In this document: positions 11,401 through 20,977 of the stretch, in pieces
Layout of the letters: each line of letters opens with the position of its first letter
Numbering within the stretch: the first letter of the stretch is position 1
Source: Nemertoderma westbladi
Lineage: Eukaryota; Xenacoelomorpha; Nemertodermatida; Nemertodermatidae
Length of the DNA: 41,428 bases
Assembly (NCBI GenBank): GCA_032718475.1
Contig: JAUCBJ010004373.1
Span: 1 to 41,428 of the forward strand
Direction of reading: 5' to 3'
The notes under the pieces: model-generated
What the model saw: the letters and a program-made list of their open reading frames with translations, nothing else
Told to the model about the DNA's origin: nothing
The model's database searches: none
Position numbers and translations under genes: made by a program

Positions 11401-14400
11401 TTATTATTCATAAATAATTATTATAAAATCACTCAGATATTGTAATTTTGTTCTTTTATTTTTTACAATTTAGAACCAAAGAATTGACGTTTCTGGTTTG
11501 TAATTATTAATCTTGTAAATTCATATAGGTAGGCGATACTCTATTGAGATTTACTGACTGTCTCATTTGAATTGTTCATTATATGCATCAGTTTATGTTG
11601 ATATTTCTAAATCTCACCAATTTATGATTTAATTATAGCAACTATTTCTAATATTTCAGGTTTTATTACAAATATATCTCAACTATTTCAACTTTAGTTT
11701 TACTCATAGTATAGTCATAAACAAGGTTTTGATGATTTCAGTACACAATAATTATTCTGCTAATTAATTCAGTCTTCGAATATTGTTTATACTCCCAAAC
11801 ACGTTTTCTCGAAAATAATTAAATACCCAATCTATTTTTAAAATAAACAATGTACGTACGTGCCTTTTTATAAAGTTATTTATAGTTGTAGCGTCATACT
11901 TGTCTATTCTACATGCCTCTCTTTGCTCGTCGAATAAACAGACTATTCTCCTATAAAGTTATGCTTTATTATTTGGCGTGATATAAATTGTCATGGATAG
12001 AATGGCATGTCAGCGCACCTGATTGTTCCTGAAATGTACGCGGAATTTAGTCACAACCCATTTACTCACAAACTTCTTTAGACTATTTTTGCTTATGAGA
12101 TTGCGTTACCCTTGTACTCAAATATGAAACTCTAATAAGGTCAACTCGAATAAACGCCATCCCCTCCCCACTGACCATGCAACCAAACGCCCCTTGAGAA
12201 TAATCCGATTCATGATTATGAATAATACAATGTCTGAATTCAGGGTCCGATACTTACTGAGTAGTGTACTAGAGTACTGAGTGTACTAGAGTACTGAGTA
12301 GTGTACTGAGAGTACTGAGTGTACTAGAGTACTGAGTAGTGTACTGAGAGTACTGAGTAGTGTACTGAGAGTACTGAGTGTACTGAGAGTACTGAGTGTA
12401 CTAGAGTACTGAGTAGTGTACTGAGAGTACTGAGTGTACTAGAGTACTGAGTAGTGTACTGAGAGTACTGAGTGTACTAGAGTACTGAGTAGTGTACTGA
12501 GAGTACTGAGTGTACTAGAGTACTGAGTAGTGTACTGAGAGTACTGAGTGTACTAGAGTACTGAGTAGTGTACTGAGAGTACTGAGTGTACTAGAGTACT
12601 GAGTGTACTAGAGTACTGAGTAGTGTACTAGAGTACTGAGTAGTGTACTGATAGTACTGAGTGTACTAGAGTACTGAGTAGTGTACTAGAGTACTGAGTA
12701 GTGTACTGATAGTACTGAGTGTACTAGAGTACTGAGTAGTGTACTGAGAGTACTGAGTGTACTAGAGTACTGAGTAGTGTACTGAGAGTACTGAGTGTAC
12801 TAGAGTACTGAGTAGTGTACTGATAGTACTGAGTGTACTAGAGTACTGAGTAGTGTACTAGAGTACTGAGTAGTGTACTAGAGTACTGAGTAGTGTACTG
12901 ATAGTACTGAGTAGTGTACTGATAGTACTGAGTGTACTAGAGTACTGAGTAGTGTACTAGAGTACTGAGTAGTGTACTAGAGTACTGAGTAGTGTACTGA
13001 TAGTACTGAGTAGTGTACTGAGAGTACTGAGTGTACTAGAGTACTGAGTAGTGTACTGAGAGTACTGAGTAGTGTACTAGAGTACTGAGTAGTGTACTAG
13101 AGTACTGAGTAGTGTACTGATAGTACTGAGTAGTGTACTGAGAGTACTGAGTGTACTAGAGTACTGAGTAGTGTACTGAGAGTACTGAGTAGTGTACTGA
13201 GAGTACTGAGTGTACTGAGAGTACTGAGTAGTGTACTGAGAGTACTGAGTAGTGTACTGAGAGTACTGAGTAGTGTATTACTACTTGTCGGTCATATGGC
13301 TAATAAGCCTAAGTGCAAAAATGGCAATTACGAGATAATCACATTTTTGTATTTAATTTTTGCAAAAATTGCAGCATGCAGGTGATTTTTCTGGAAATAA
13401 TTCTTTTTTTGATACCAGATAGAGGGGAAGCATTGAAATTTTATCAATTTTTATTTAACATGGCATTGTTGTGTGTATACACTACATGTATGTATATGTT
13501 ACACGTTCGTGGGGTCTTCGCGCAGCACGAAATGAGCAAAGCCTTTAGCATATGGGCACCATTAACGAGTTGTCTGCCGTTAGTCAGAAGTCTTCAACAC
13601 AATACTCGTCCTTCTCTTGTGCCTCGTTGCGTTTGTTCGTTTTTGACGGAACTTCAGATTCTTTCTAAACTTTTGACGGACTACATACGTACCAAGTTTC
13701 GTTTAATTTCATCAAGGAATAGCCGAGTTATTAGCGAACAAAAATTTACGACGACAGACGACGACGACGACGACAGATAACTCGCCAATGGCACCCATAT
13801 GCTAAGGCTTCGCTCACTTCGTGGCTCGCCCCACATGACATTGGCCTTTTGGCACAAAACATTTTTGTAGGATTGGAATGACAAATAGAACAAAGTCAAC
13901 GAAGCGGTAATTTATTGTGCAAAGAAAGCAGTTACACCATGTTACACTAGTTACACCATGTTACACTAGTTACACCATGTTACACTAGTTACACCATGTT
14001 ACACTAGTTACACCATGTTACACTAGTTACACCATGTTACACTAGTTACACTATGTTACACTAGTTACACCATGTTACACTAGTTACACCATGTTACACT
14101 AGTTACACCATGTTACACTAGTTACACCATGTTACACTAGTTACACCATGTTACACTAGTTACACCATGTTACACTAGTTTCACCATGTTACACTAGTTA
14201 CACTATGTTACACTAGTTACACCATGTTACACTAGTTACACCATGTTACACTAGTTACACCATGTTACACTAGTTACACCATGTTACACTAGTTACACCA
14301 TGTTACACTAGTTACACCATGTTACACTAGTTACACCATGTTATACTAGTTACACCATGTTACACTAGTTACACCATGTTACACTAGTTACACCATGTTA

Positions 14401-17400
14401 CACTAGTTACACCGTGTTACATTAGTTACACCGTATTACACTAGTTACACCATGTTACACTAGTTACACCATGTTACACTAGTTACACCATGTTACACTA
14501 GTTACACCATGTTACACTAGTTACACCATGTTACACTAGTTACACCATGTTACACTAGTTACACCATGTTACACTAGTTACACCATGTTACACTAGTTAC
14601 ACCATGTTACACTAGTTACACCATGTTACACTAGTTACACCATGTTACACTAGTTACACCATGTTACACTAGTTACACCGTGTTACATTAGTTACACCGT
14701 ATTACACTAGTTACACCATGTTACACTAGTTACACCATGTTACACTAGTTGCACCATGTTACACTAGTTACACCATGCTACACTAGTTACACCATGTTAC
14801 ACTAGTTACACCATGTTACACTAGTTACACCATGTTACACTAGTTACACCATGTTACACTAGTTACACCATGTTACACTAGTTACACCATGTTACACTAG
14901 TTACACCATGTTACACTAGTTACACCATGTTACACTAGTCACACCATGTTACACTAGTTACACCATGTTACACTAGTTACACCATGTACACTAGTTACAC
15001 CATGTTACACTAGTTACACCATGTTACACTAGTTACACCATGTTACACTAGTTACACCATGTTACACTAGTTACAAATGTTACACTAGTTACACCATGTT
15101 ACACTAGTTACATCATGTTACACTAGTTACACCATGTTACACTAGTTACACCATGTTACACTAGTTACACCATGTTACACTAGTTACACCATGTTACACT
15201 AGTTACACCATGTTACACTAGTTACACCATGTTACACTAGTTACACCATGTACACTAGTTACACCATGTTACACTAGTTACACCATGTTACACTAGTTAC
15301 ATCATGTTACACTAGTTACACCATGTTACACTAGTTACACCTTGTTACACTAGTTACACCATGTACACTAGTTACACCATGTTACACTAGTTACACCATG
15401 TTACACTAGTTACACCATGTTACACTAGTTACACCATGTTACACTAGTTACACCATGTTACACTAGTTACACCATGTTACACTAGTTACACCATGTTACA
15501 CTAGTTACACCATGTACACTAGTTACACCATGTTACACTAGTTACACCCTGTTACACTAGTTACACCATGTTACACTAGTTACACCATGTTACACTAGTT
15601 ACACCATGTTACACTAGTTACACTATGTTACACTAGTTACACCATGTTACACTAGTTATACCATGTTACACTAGTTACACCATGTTACACTAGTTACACC
15701 ATGTTACACCATGTACACTAGTTACACCATGTTACACTAGTTACACCATGTTACACTAGTTACACCATGTTACACTAGTTACACCATGTTACACTAGTTG
15801 CACCATGTTACACTAGTTACACCATGTACACTAGTTACACCATGTTACACTAGTTACACCATGTTACACTAGTTACACCATGTTACACTAGTTACACCAT
15901 GTTACACTAGTTACACCATGTTACACTAGTTACACCATGTACACTAGTTACACCATGTTACACTAGTTACACCCTGTTACACTAGTTACACCATGTTACA
16001 CTAGTTACACCATGTTACACTAGTTACACCATGTTACACTAGTTACACCATGTACACTAGTTACACCATGTTACAGTGGTTACACCATGTTACAGTAGTT
16101 ACACCATGTTACACTAGTTACACCATGTTACACTAGTTACACCATGTTACACTAGTTACACCATGTACACTAGTTATACCATGTTACACTAGTTACACCA
16201 TGTTACACTAGTTACACCATGTACACTAGTTACACCATGTTACACTAGTTACACCATGTTACACTAGTTACACCATGTTACACTAGTTACACCATGTTAC
16301 AGTAGTTGCACCATGTTACACTAGTTACACCATGTTACACTAGTTACACCATGTTACACTAGTTACACCATGTTACACTAGTTACACCATGTTACACTAG
16401 TTCCACCATGTTACACTAGTTGACTAATTCCACCATGTACACTAGTTACACCATGTTACACTAGTTCCACCATGTTACACTAGTTGACTAATTCCACCAT
16501 GTACACTAGTTACACTATGTTACACTAGTTACACCATGTACACTAGTTACACCATGTTACACTAGTTACACCATGTTACACTAGTTACACCATGTTACAC
16601 TAGTTACACCATGTTACACTAGTTACACCATGTTACACTAGTTACCCCATGTTACACTAGTTACACCATGTTACACTAGTTACACCATGTTACACTAGTT
16701 ACACCATGTTACACTAGTTACACCATGTTACACTAGTTACACCATGTTACACTAGTTACACCATGTTACACTAGTTACACCATATTACACTAGTTACACC
16801 ATGTTACACTAGTTACACCATGTTACACTAGTTACACCATGTTACACTAGTTACACCATGTTACACTAGTTACATCATGTTACACTAGTTACACCATGTT
16901 ACACTAGTTACTCCATGTACACTAGTTACACCATGTTACACTAGTTACACCATGTTACACTAGTTACATCATGTTACACTAGTTACACCATGTTCACTAG
17001 TTACACCATGTTACAATAGTTACATCATGTTACACTACTTCCACCATGTTACACTAGTACTAGTTACACCATGTTGCACTAGTTAGTAGTTACACCATGT
17101 CAGACTAGTTAGTAGTTACACCATGTAACACTATAGTTACACCATGTTACACTAGTTAGTAGTTTCACCATGTTACACTAGTTAGTAGTTAAGTTACACC
17201 ATGTTACACTAGTTACACCATGTTACACTAGTTACACCATGTTATACTAGTTACACCATGTTACATTAGTTACACCATGTTACACTAGTTACACTATATT
17301 ACATTAGTTACACCATGTTACACTAGTTAGTAGTTACACCTTGTTACACTAGTTACACCATGTTACACTAGTTAGACAATGTTACACCATGTTACACTAG

Positions 17401-19615
17401 TTACACCATGATACACTAGTTACACCATGTTATCATGTTACACTAGTTACACCATGTTCACTAGTTACACCATGTTCACTAGTTACACCATGTTACACTA
17501 TTTACAATATGTTACACGAGTTACACTATGTTGCACTACTTACACCATGTTACACTAGTTACACCATGTTACACTAGTTAAAGCACGTTACACTAGTTAA
17601 CACCATGTTATACTAGTTAACACCATGTTACACCACTTCCACCATGTTACACTAGTTACACCTTGTTACACTAGTTACACCATGTAACACTAGTTGCACT
17701 ATGTTATACTAGTTACACCATGTTACACTACTTACAATATGTTACACGAGTTACACTATGTTACACTAGTTACACCATGTTACACTAGTTACACCATGTT
17801 GCTCTAGTTACACCATGTTACATTAGTTACACCATGTTACAGTAGCTACACCACGTTACACTAGTTCACCATGTTACAATAGTTACACCATGTTACACTA
17901 GTTACACCATGTTACAGTATTTCCACCATGTTACACTACTTCCACCATGTTACACTACTTACACCATGTTACATTAGTTAAACATGTTACAGTAGTTACA
18001 CCATGTTACACTAGTTCACCTTGTTACACAAGTTACACCATGTTACACTAGTTACACCATGTTACAATAGTTACTCCATGTTACACTAGTTACACCATGT
18101 TACATTAGTTACACCATATTACAGTTGTCACACCATGTTACACTAGTTCACCATGTTACACTAGTTACACCATGTTACACTACTTCAACCATGTCACACC
18201 ATGTTACACTACTTCCACCATGTTACACTAGTTACACCATGTTACATTAGTTACACCATGTTACAGTTGTTACACCATGTTACAGTAGTTACACCATGTT
18301 ACACTAGTTACACCATGTTACATTAGTTACACCATGTTACAGTACTTACACCATGTTACACAAGTTCACCATGTTACACTACTTCCACCATGTTACACTA
18401 GTTACACTATGTTACACTACTTCCACCATGTTACACTACTTCCACCATGTTATACTAGTTACACCATGTTTCCAAAATTGCACTTTGGTTGTTCTTGCAT
18501 ATCACCGACGTACTGTAGTGAAGCGAACTAAGATAACGGGTATTGCGTACTAGTCTATGTCAACTACACTACTGTTATACTCGCGGTTGAGTAGGGTTAT
18601 TGAGATACATAATGGCTGCCTGTACATCATCATATCAAGAACATAAACGACCAGCCCCAACCACCCCCCCCCCCCCCCCCCCCCCCCCTCCTCTTGAACA
18701 AGAAAATTTGTGATTTAATTAAAGTAACAGAAAGAGCAGGTTATAGTGGCACGTTATACTAATCAAAACAATAAACAGAAGTCAATAGAATAGGGTTACA
18801 GATACATTTGTGCATAAGTCAATAGAATAGGGTTACAGATACATTTGTGCATAAGTCAATAGAATAGGGTTACAGATACATTTGTGCATAAGTCAATAGA
18901 ATAGGGTTACAGATACATTTGTGCATAAGTCAATAGAATAGGGTTACAGATACATTTGTGCATAAGTCAATAGAATAGGGTTACAGATACATTTGTGCAT
19001 AAGTCAATAGAATAGGGTTACAGATACATTTGTGCTATTCGCTAATATTCAGCTGTTATTTGCGTCGATTTTCCCATAGAGGGAACTATTTTTTGATTAC
19101 GTCAATAGCAGCCACAATAATTATTGTAAGATCATTAAAGCCCCGGATGCACCAGATTGTGTAAGTTAGAGGCAATTCCTATATCGACTTAGAAACTGTT
19201 TTTGTTTATTATTTGAAGTTATAAACATCCACCGACAGAACGATTTTACGGTTGTAGTCAGTCAGAACTCATAAGCTTGACCCCGGTTCACCCTGGTTTG
19301 ATATGTTGTTTTATTACAATTGTAAATTATTACCATTAAGGATACAAACTGTAATTTGTTATTAATTATTAATTCATAGTAAATTACAATTATATATTCG
19401 GCCTGGCTACTTACTACTTACTAATATTTGAGTACTTCAATTTTTAACATACTTAAATTATGTTTCATTTTGTCACGGTGTCGGTTCATGGAATTATCTT
19501 TTACTATTGTTTTTTCTCCTTAGCGACGACAGATGGCGCTCAACCTGCTTGGATTGCTTTAGCCAAACAGAAACATCAGTCCTATAGACCTCCTTCAGAG
19601 AACTCGGATGCATAA
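5309..19615 (+). CDS. Spliced gene, 3' part: disordered Ser/Pro/Lys-rich protein, possibly CRACD/KIAA1211-like
   Basis: Exons 5309-5490, 5957-6086, 6224-7238, 10875-11051 and 19524-19615 join without frame conflict and give 531 residues to the stop at 19613. All junctions are AG acceptor and GT donor, most of them GTAAGT. The visible protein is rich in Ser, Pro, Lys, Arg and Glu with no globular domain, so it is probably disordered. Segments include a phosphosite-like acidic N-terminal stretch (TGYDSGNELSDSP), a short helical stretch SVMNRLNQYESMAES at residues 82-96, many SPK/PKLP-type motifs, and a C-terminal PAWIALAKQK at residues 509-518. That tail recalls C-termini of vertebrate CRACD/KIAA1211-type capping-protein regulators. 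This is a recollection of family style, not an alignment, and the identity is uncertain. Upstream exons must lie beyond the left edge. Exons are clearly more GC-rich than the introns. A cytoskeletal scaffold role is inference only. Confidence 0.8.
5570..5612. repeat. Hairpin, 12-bp arms, 19-nt loop
   Basis: GACAATTCCGAA pairs with TTCGGAATTGTC. Similarity extends weakly outward (GACCT against AGGGTC). It may be a remnant of a small fold-back element. Confidence 0.6.
5761..5910 (+). repeat. Dispersed repeat, copy 2 (about 150 bp)
   Basis: Begins AAGGGAAAGGAGCAGGTTAC, has ACACGTTATTC and AAAACAATAAAC in the middle and ends with TCGATTTTCCCCTAGAGGGA and ATTGCGTCGAAA. It aligns with copy 4 (38685-38832) over its whole length and with the two halves of copy 3. 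Confidence 0.7.
5957..6086 (+). CDS. Exon 2 of those visible (130 bp)
   Basis: Acceptor TTTATTTTCAG and donor GAA/GTAAGT. It completes the split Arg codon and ends in phase 0. It encodes SSKALAAISMPETVEETEME and continues with VVSQGSVMNRLNQYESM. An alternative donor, GTT/GTAAGT after 6019, would end in phase 2 and break the frame with exon 3, so 6086 is preferred. Confidence 0.75.
6224..7238 (+). CDS. Exon 3 of those visible (1015 bp, main coding exon)
   Basis: Acceptor TCTCATTTTAG before 6224 and donor TTGG/GTAAGT after 7238, ending in phase 1. It encodes residues 105-442, a GC-rich, low-complexity stretch of Ser, Pro, Lys and Ala with motifs such as GLLKQPGPLKQS, RKPSPSSLPRNILPD, DAPKPLNLAALEQVKLKPVN and NEFDFARRKYAAKKA. 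No transmembrane segment or globular domain is recognised. Several frames are open on both strands here because of the high GC content; only this frame connects to the flanking exons. Confidence 0.85.
7397..10913 (+). repeat. About 44-bp minisatellite built from a splice acceptor (about 79 copies)
   Basis: The unit, phased from the splice point, is GTGATCCCAACGTGTTTGAG followed by TCACCGTCTTCTGTTTCCTTTTAG (44 bp, with 42-43-bp variants). Its tail is a polypyrimidine tract plus TAG, and its head matches the first bases of coding exon 4 (GTGATGCCGACGTGCCTGAA then TCACCGTCTTC). The array therefore consists of tandem copies of the intron/exon junction and ends in the real junction at 10874/10875. 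Sub-variants (ACTTACTTGAG, CTGATG, TTTTACGTG) recur in fixed order around 7820, 8130, 8430 and 8660, indicating duplication of multi-unit blocks. Nearly the whole 7239-10874 intron is this array. Confidence 0.95.
10875..11051 (+). CDS. Exon 4 of those visible (177 bp)
   Basis: Acceptor TTTCCTTTTAG and donor ATAATAG/GTAAGT; it enters and leaves in phase 1, so it could be skipped without a frameshift. It encodes DADVPESPSSDSPSKPVSVK and then NMAGLFSATKPDEPVLRKDR and more. The first ~38 bases are the parent (or last diverged member) of the intronic array. Confidence 0.8.
11052..12250 (+). other. Intron sequence without recognisable features
   Basis: AT-rich sequence after the GTAAGT donor. I see no coding, RNA or transposon signal here. 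Confidence 0.5.
12251..13277. repeat. Composite minisatellite, about 38-bp higher-order unit
   Basis: Alternating short modules GAGTACTGAGTGTACTA and GAGTACTGAGTAGTGTACT combine into a composite of about 38 bp, with local deviations (TGATAGTACTG and doubled modules). Very rich in GTAC and AGTACT (RsaI/ScaI-type) sites. About 1 kb, in the last intron. No frame of interest. Confidence 0.93.
13508..13836. mobile_element. MITE-like element with about 60-bp imperfect inverted ends
   Basis: GAGCAAAGCCTTTAGCATAT plus GGGCACCATTAACGAGTT on the left matches the reverse complement of AACTCGCCAATGGCACCCAT plus ATGCTAAGGCTTCGCTC on the right. The right part ends with an (ACG)n-like run, GACGACGACGACGACGACAG, after CCGAGTTATTAGCGAACAAA. 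This arrangement resembles short palindromic repeats common in marine invertebrates (known by recollection, not searched). Open frames across it are chance. Confidence 0.65.
13931..18470. repeat. 19-bp minisatellite, about 240 copies (4.5 kb)
   Basis: The unit is TTACACCATGTTACACTAG, itself two similar half-units (GTTACACCAT and GTTACACTA). Copies from 13931 to about 16900 are nearly identical, with recurrent 18-bp units lacking one T (ATGTACACTAG). From about 17000 rightward, copies are more diverged, with insertions such as AGTTAGTAG and many point changes. Block duplications are visible: the pair ACCGTGTTACATTAG/ACCGTATTACACTAG recurs near 14411 and 14677, and the TTGACTAATTCCACC variant recurs near 16419 and 16483. 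Confidence 0.97.
18664..18688. repeat. Poly-C tract (about 25 C)
   Basis: Uninterrupted run of about 25 C residues after the 19-bp array. Its exact length is likely to be uncertain in sequencing. Confidence 0.9.
18721..19107 (+). repeat. Dispersed repeat, copy 3, expanded internally
   Basis: The left half (CAGAAAGAGCAGGTTATAGT, then CACGTTATACTAATCAAAACAATAAAC) and right half (TTCAGCTGTTATTTGCGTCG and ATTTTCCCATAGAGGGAA) match copies 2 and 4. The segment between them has expanded into a 37-bp tandem array. Confidence 0.65.
18780..19035. repeat. 37-bp minisatellite, 7 copies
   Basis: Seven essentially identical units of AGTCAATAGAATAGGGTTAC plus AGATACATTTGTGCATA, the last one truncated. They lie inside a copy of the dispersed repeat and correspond to the AAGTCAATAGAA-like part of that element. 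Confidence 0.95.
19524..19615 (+). CDS. Last exon (92 bp) with stop codon
   Basis: Acceptor TTTTTTCTCCTTAG before 19524. It completes an Ala codon from exon 4, encodes TTDGAQPAWIALAKQKHQSY plus RPPSENSDA, and stops with TAA at 19613-19615. The compact PAWIALAKQK motif is the best clue to the family. Confidence 0.8.
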
Positions 19616-20100
19616 AGCTTCACATTTCTCATTATTTTACATCTTCGCATTGCAAATATAACTTATCCCTTCATCAAGTGCTTGTCAGTCAGTAACTTAC
19701 TGTTCATTTAACATATCGGAGCTTGTGAAAAAACCCTCAAGCAATATGATATATTCTCAGTTTTAAATATTAAGGTATCAATCGGAAGTTTTTTTGCTGT
19801 ATTTTTAAATCTCTGTATACAACAAGATAAAAGGTGTAGGCTATGGGAAGTAAATCACTATTAATTAATTAATTGGATGAATTTTGGATTGAGATTTCTG
19901 AAACGAAAACGTTTTGCAGTCGGCAGCCACTGATATTCAAATTTAATATTATTTAAATTTTTTTAGTGAGTTAGTGAGTTGTTTGTATCTTAATTAATTA
20001 TTTATTTTATTTCAAGTTTATTTTTGCTTATATTTTAGCTGTTTAATTTGTGCTTGTATTCTGCCAAACCCCCAATAAATGTGAGGTATAGAGCACTCCA
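19616..20100 (+). promoter_or_regulatory. 3' UTR with candidate polyadenylation signal
   Basis: AT-rich sequence after the stop. A canonical AATAAA at 20074-20079 is followed by GT-rich sequence (GTCTAGTGTCTAG), so a 3' UTR of roughly 470-490 bp is plausible. Inferred from sequence only. Confidence 0.45.
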
Positions 20101-20726
20101 GTCTAGTGTCTAGCAGGCTAGGCAAATTCCATTCCAATATCTAGAATTTTTTAGTTCCACATTCCAATAGATTATTTTTCTGGGATCTGGTCCTCATATT
20201 TCAATTATAAATATCTAGATTCCTAAGGAAGATATTAATTCTAGCCGGATTTAATATAATTATTTGATGCTTTTTAGTGATTATTTAGCTTTCTTGATAA
20301 TGATCCTAGTATTACTGGCCCATTTGTCTTCCAGTTATAGCTGTCTCTTGTTATGAACTACGACCTTTTCATGTTGAAACCTTCGAGGAAAAACGTATAA
20401 TAGGATTTTGTGTGTTTATTTGTTTTTCTAAATCGTGTTTTTTTCTCTCCTAAATTTCAATTCGGGACGCGCAACTTTCGCCAGATTCAATTCCACAGCC
20501 GACCTATAAATTTACAAGATATACATATTAATTCATAGATATAATAATAAAATTATTGTTTTAAAATTAATATAATTATTGTAATTTATGTTATAAATTA
20601 TACCATTTACGTATTGCCCAAACAATAAAATAATGATTTTTAGTTCGACTATTTTTTGTGTATTTAATGATCATTAGATAACAAGCCCATTGATTGTTAT
20701 GCTTCGGTATTATATTGAATGAAATA
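20101..20726. other. Intergenic, no recognisable features
   Basis: AT-rich; I see no gene, RNA or repeat structure. Confidence 0.5.
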
Positions 20727-20977
20727 TTGATACAGTTCAGGTAGTACGGGTTGACCTCTGGTGACTAATGAAATGAATAACAACAGTTATTACAAGCTTT
20801 CTCCCACAAATCATTATTCTTCAACAGGTAATTAAGGAATCTGGTTTCTCTGTTCCATATGTTGATACCTTAATTACCCGAAGAAGCCCTGTTGGGAGAA
20901 AGCTTGTACAGTAATAACTGTTGTTATTAATTTCATTAGTCATCTGAGGTCAACCCGCACTACCCGAACTGTATCAA
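20727..20977. mobile_element. Fold-back element, about 80-bp inverted arms
   Basis: The left arm begins TTGATACAGTTCAGGTAGTA and ends CAAGCTTTCTCCCA (20806). The right arm from 20893 is its near-complete reverse complement and ends CCCGAACTGTATCAA. Inside the loop a second inverted pair (CAACAGGTAATTAAGG and CCTTAATTACC...CCTGTTG) is nested. The whole sequence could fold into a long hairpin. No unambiguous target duplication. Confidence 0.75.

Noticed and set aside
13313-13780. 155-codon plus-strand frame
   Set aside because: It runs across a MITE-like inverted repeat and its (ACG)n end, giving a poly-Asp tail; there is no recognisable domain.
13931-18470. CRISPR array or telomeric/centromeric satellite
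   Set aside because: There are no unique spacers and the motif is not telomeric. A 19-bp intronic minisatellite in a eukaryotic gene explains it.
18334-18553. Short frames in the degenerate end of the 19-bp array
   Set aside because: The translation is repeat-derived and there is no domain.
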